Of a stretch of 15,700 nt of DNA, positions 12,761 through 15,700 are shown piece by piece (the stretch's first letter is position 1; each line of letters starts with the position of its first letter). The notes beneath the pieces were generated by a model that ran no database searches, was not told the origin of the DNA, and was given only the letters and a program-made list of their open reading frames with translations. This stretch comes from OMOG01 sp041485845 (GTDB lineage: Bacteria > Acidobacteriota > Terriglobia > Bryobacterales > Bryobacteraceae): assembly GCA_041485845.1 (NCBI GenBank), contig JBGPKH010000152.1:1-15700 (forward strand). Direction: 5' to 3'. The position numbers and the translations under genes are program-made.

Positions 12761-14287
12761 TTACCTCTTGAGTTTGGCGCTGGGTGTGGTGTCGGCTTCC
12801 AGGTCTCCGAGCACGAACTGAATTGCTGCCAGAATGTGCTCGGCCAGCGCCGGCGTGGCGAACAGCGTGGGCGTGTGGCCCATCGCGCAGTTGAATACTC
12901 GACCCCTGCCGTAGCTGCGGATCCAGGTCAGGCCGTAGTCGTTGTCGGGACGCACGTGCCACTGGCTCATGTCCGACTTCTCGGTATCGATGCTGATCAG
13001 CACGTGCAGTCTTTCGCGGGAAAAGGGACCGTCGGGCAGGAAGTGGTAGAACTCGTCTTCGCGGACGAAGCCCTTGCCGGCGAATCCTTTGGTGAGCGGA
13101 CTCTTGGGGTCGTCAATTTTGAGGGTGGCGGTCTCGACGCGATGCGGGCCGTCGGCTGCGCCAATCATCTCGGAGAACTCGGGCAGGTCCATGGAAGCAT
13201 AGCTCGCGCCGTGGATGCCGGCGAGTCCGCCGCCTTCGCGGACGAAGCGCGTCAGGCCGTTGAGGACGCCGGGATCGGGGAAGACCTCGCCCACGGTGCT
13301 GTTCAGGAACACGGCGTCGAATTGCTTGATCTTGTCGTACTTCAGATTATTCAGGTCGTTGCTGAAGACGGGTTCGTAGGCGCCGGTGTTCTTGGCCATG
13401 AGTTGGAGCGCGAGGTTGGCGTGGGCGATGGTGGTGTGATAGTAGCCGCCGGCGGGGCAGAGGTCGATCACCAGGAGCTTGCGCGGCTTCTTCGGTTTGA
13501 CGAGGGCCCGCTTGGGGAGCGCAGCTTCGATTTTCTGGCGCTCGTCCGGGGGGACGCGATCGGAGCTGGTGATGGGGAGCAGGTGCGAGATCTGGTCCAC
13601 GCGATAGCCCATGGCGGGGCGCGCGGCCTTTTCGAAATCCTCGACGGCGGCGGGGTCGATGGTGAGGAGCATGGGCTTCACGCCGCCGTAGGGGCGGCCG
13701 CAGTTGCTGCACTTTTCGGGCTGTTCCTGAGGAGGCGGCGCAGATTTGGCGAGCTCGAGCAGGACTCTCGCGAGGTTGGCGCCGCGTTCGCCCAGGTGAC
13801 GGACCGTCAGGGTGGACTGGTCGACGGGGGCGCTGGTGTCGGTTGAGACGATCGTCTCCGCGCCGAGAGACTTGGCGAACTCGAACAGCTTGCGGCGCGA
13901 GGGCTCGTCAGTGGGGAGCGTGTCCACGTGGTAAGCCGGCATCCGGAGGTTCAAGGCGCGAAGCTTAGTTCTGACAGCGGCGATCTCGTCGGGCGTGAGA
14001 TTGTTGTCCAGGTTTTTGGCAATTTGGGGACTGACTTTCTGAGTGCTGTAGCCTTCGATGTAAGCGAGGCCGAGCGCGTCGGTCTTGACCGCCGCTTCGA
14101 AGAAAGTGAGTTGCCCGAGTGCTGTCGAGCGCACGCCGACGCTCCAGCCGAGCAGACCGGAGACGGCAGTGCGGACGCGGCGTGAGGCCGCGGGACGCAC
14201 GGATTCGGACGGCGGGCCGCCACCCTTCTTGGGCGTCTGTGCCTGTACGAATCCGATCAGGATGACGAGTGCGATTGCCTTCTTCAT
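12761..14287 (-). CDS. Exported partial-TIM-barrel + ThuA-like fusion protein (copy 2, shortened barrel)
   Basis: A 508-residue homologue of the 571-residue fusion. Residues 1-16 are a Sec signal (MKKAIALVILIGFVQA). The first barrel half is retained (LGLAYIEGYSTQKVSP, AYHVDTLP, TIVSTD), but near residue 155 it jumps to sequence equivalent to the end of the barrel (GERGANLARVLLELA), losing roughly 75 residues with the central strands. A CSNC motif (193-196) sits in a Pro/Gln-rich replacement. After the KPKKPRKLLV linker (264-273) the ThuA-like domain is complete: FDAVFLNST, FVREGGGLAGIHG, EDEFYHF and YGRGRVFNCAMGH. The start overlaps the PQQ copy 3 stop as ATGA, with an AAGGGGG ribosome binding site. 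The ThuA part could work; isomerase activity of the N-terminal part is doubtful. Confidence 0.83.
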   Translation of the reverse strand: MKKAIALVILIGFVQAQTPKKGGGPPSESVRPAASRRVRTAVSGLLGWSVGVRSTALGQLTFFEAAVKTDALGLAYIEGYSTQKVSPQIAKNLDNNLTPDEIAAVRTKLRALNLRMPAYHVDTLPTDEPSRRKLFEFAKSLGAETIVSTDTSAPVDQSTLTVRHLGERGANLARVLLELAKSAPPPQEQPEKCSNCGRPYGGVKPMLLTIDPAAVEDFEKAARPAMGYRVDQISHLLPITSSDRVPPDERQKIEAALPKRALVKPKKPRKLLVIDLCPAGGYYHTTIAHANLALQLMAKNTGAYEPVFSNDLNNLKYDKIKQFDAVFLNSTVGEVFPDPGVLNGLTRFVREGGGLAGIHGASYASMDLPEFSEMIGAADGPHRVETATLKIDDPKSPLTKGFAGKGFVREDEFYHFLPDGPFSRERLHVLISIDTEKSDMSQWHVRPDNDYGLTWIRSYGRGRVFNCAMGHTPTLFATPALAEHILAAIQFVLGDLEADTTPSAKLKR

Positions 14288-15700
14288 TTGGCCCCCTTGG
14301 GCGGTGGCGCCGGGAGTGCGAACACGTAATATCCCTGAGCTTCGGGCTTGCCGGGCTTCCAGGCCATCGACTCCGCGCCTATGTTGTCAAAGACCAGGCC
14401 GGAGCGCGCGCAGAACACTACGTACTGTCGGCCACTGACCTCATACACCGCCGGAATACCTTCGGGATTCGAGTCTAGCTCCTTTTCCAAAAGTACTTTT
14501 CCGTCTGTAGTATCGTAGGCGCGGATCGTGCGGTCGGCCCACGTGCCGATGAATATCAACCCGCCCGCGGTCACTACGAGTCCGTTTCTGGTGGGATGGT
14601 AGGTTCCGGTGTTGCGGATCCCCTGGGCGGCCAGTCCGGGAACGATTCCGAGGGGGACCTGCCACTTGATGGCGCCCTCGTTCAGATCGTAAGCCGTGAG
14701 CTCCGCCCACGGAGGACCAATGGCGGGGAGGCCGTTGTTCGCGTTGAGCGTGCCGTAGGGCGTGTAGTAACGGGTCTGACCGTTGGGAGGTGCTGGAGCC
14801 GCGTTGCCGCCGCGGCCTTGCGTGGGAGCGCCGCCGGCCGACGGGTTCGAGATATACGCGGCGAGCTGGTCCAGGTTCTGCGGCGTGAGCTCGGCGAAGC
14901 CGGGCATCTCTCCCTGCCCGCCGCTGACAATCTTCCTGAAGCGATCGACGCCGAGATCTTTGGGAGTAATCACGCCCAGGCGATCCGGCCCGTGCCAGAT
15001 CTCGCAAAACTGTTGGTAGAGAGCGCGCCCGTGCTGCTCGGGGGTTCCGCCCTCAACCCTGCGAACCGGCTGGCGCTCCGAGAGCTTGTGCATGGTGGGG
15101 GCATCGTGGGAGCGGACGTACAGCATGCCGGTCTCGGGATCGGCCGCGGCGCCGCCCCAGTTGGCGCCTCCCAACTCGCCCGGCATATCGATCGTGTTGC
15201 GGGTGGCGGGCGGGGTGAAGAGGCCCTCGTTGCGGGCGTTGAGGAGGATCTCGCGCAGGCGCGCTTTTTCCTGCTGGTCCACATAGGGGTTGATGTCGTC
15301 CACGGTGAACTTCTGCCGCGTGAACGGCGGCGGCCTGGTGGGGAAGGGCTGTGTGGGCCAGGACTGCTCGCCCGCCACGTCGCTTTTAGGCACGGGCCGC
15401 TCTTCGATGGGCCACAGCGGTTCGCCGGTCACGCGGTTGAAGACGTACAGGAAGCCGAACTTGGTGGCCTGCGCGACGATATCGACCGGCTTGCCGTTGT
15501 GGCGAACGGTGAGGAGCTTGGGGGCGGTGGCGAGATCGTAATCCCAGAGATCGTGGTGCACGGCCTGGAAATGCCAGAGCCGTTTGCCGGTGCGCGCGTC
15601 GAGCGCCAGGAGACAGTTGCCGAACAGGTTCGCGCCGATGCGGTCGGCGCCGTAGAAATCGTAAGTGGGGGAGCCGAGGGGGAAGTAGGCGATGCCGCGC
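14284..15700 (-). CDS. PQQ-dependent dehydrogenase with inserted cytochrome c (copy 3), 5' end beyond window; heme motif CxxWH
   Basis: The last 471 codons of a third homologue. The frame is open to the right edge (GIAYFPLGSPTYDFYGADRIG at the margin), so the internal GTG at 15561 is not the real start. Present are HHDLWDYDLATAPKL, FLYVFNRVTGEPLWP, INPYVDQQEKARLRE, the cytochrome-like region with probable axial Met in GGQGEMPGF, a short Gly/Pro/Ala linker, and the final blades through QGYYVFALPAPP. The heme-attachment site reads CEIWH (14992-15006): the second cysteine codon is TGG, one base from TGC/TGT, while both other copies have CxxCH. Covalent heme attachment is therefore probably lost or abnormal. 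A stop overlaps ThuA fusion 2. PQQ dehydrogenase activity may remain, but electron exit through heme is in question. Confidence 0.88.
   Translation of the reverse strand, partial: RGIAYFPLGSPTYDFYGADRIGANLFGNCLLALDARTGKRLWHFQAVHHDLWDYDLATAPKLLTVRHNGKPVDIVAQATKFGFLYVFNRVTGEPLWPIEERPVPKSDVAGEQSWPTQPFPTRPPPFTRQKFTVDDINPYVDQQEKARLREILLNARNEGLFTPPATRNTIDMPGELGGANWGGAAADPETGMLYVRSHDAPTMHKLSERQPVRRVEGGTPEQHGRALYQQFCEIWHGPDRLGVITPKDLGVDRFRKIVSGGQGEMPGFAELTPQNLDQLAAYISNPSAGGAPTQGRGGNAAPAPPNGQTRYYTPYGTLNANNGLPAIGPPWAELTAYDLNEGAIKWQVPLGIVPGLAAQGIRNTGTYHPTRNGLVVTAGGLIFIGTWADRTIRAYDTTDGKVLLEKELDSNPEGIPAVYEVSGRQYVVFCARSGLVFDNIGAESMAWKPGKPEAQGYYVFALPAPPPKGAK

Noticed and set aside
12756..12962. Extended N-terminus of the exported TIM-barrel protein from 12962
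   Set aside because: The extra 69 residues are Arg/His-rich and overlap the ThuA fusion gene in another frame; the Tat signal and ribosome binding site fix the start at 12755.
15559..15561. GTG at 15561 as the start of dehydrogenase copy 3
   Set aside because: The same frame continues upstream to the window edge with sequence matching the other two copies, so this is an internal valine.

Overview
The window is a GC-rich bacterial chromosome segment. The gene repertoire (secreted PQQ dehydrogenases with an internal cytochrome c, ThuA/TIM-barrel fusions, Tat-exported TIM-barrel isomerases, RodZ-type short HTH protein, TPR remnant of the kind abundant in soil acidobacteria) suggests an Acidobacteriota member close to Bryobacterales/'Solibacter'. 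This placement is inferred from family recognition only; no marker gene or rRNA is present.

All genes but one lie on the minus strand, so transcription runs from high to low coordinates. Left block (1-2733): an operon reading AP-superfamily phosphatase-like protein -> pyrD (class 1B dihydroorotate dehydrogenase) -> polytopic membrane protein that runs off the left edge. Both junctions are 4-bp ATGA overlaps. The phosphatase-like protein appears to have lost its nucleophile and most metal ligands. A divergent AT-rich region (about 2734-2839) separates it from the only plus-strand gene, a short RodZ-type HTH protein. Positions 3155-3531 carry no intact gene but hold decayed coding sequence, including a clear minus-strand TPR fragment with a one-base deletion.

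Right block (3532-15700): a catabolic-looking cluster. In transcription order: PQQ dehydrogenase 3 (5' end outside the window), TIM-barrel/ThuA fusion 2, Tat-exported sugar-phosphate-isomerase-like TIM barrel, a 226-bp spacer packed with hairpins and a tandem repeat, PQQ dehydrogenase 2 (frameshifted), TIM-barrel/ThuA fusion 1, PQQ dehydrogenase 1, a truncated Tat-signal protein carrying only a C-terminal domain, then two cytoplasmic short-chain dehydrogenases. Nearly all junctions overlap or are separated by 0-5 bases, and several starts have good purine-rich ribosome binding sites.

The repeated unit is 'secreted quinoprotein with built-in cytochrome c + secreted TIM-barrel/ThuA fusion'. A reasonable inference is envelope oxidation of a sugar, glycoside or polyol, with electrons passed to the inserted heme, followed by rearrangement or cleavage of the keto product by the TIM-barrel and ThuA proteins and cytoplasmic redox steps by the SDRs. 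Substrates cannot be read from the sequence. The three quinoprotein copies are in three states: intact; frameshifted just after the heme domain; and in frame but with the second heme cysteine changed to tryptophan (CxxWH). ThuA fusion 2 has lost roughly half of its TIM barrel. The cluster therefore looks like a duplicated module undergoing divergence and partial decay.
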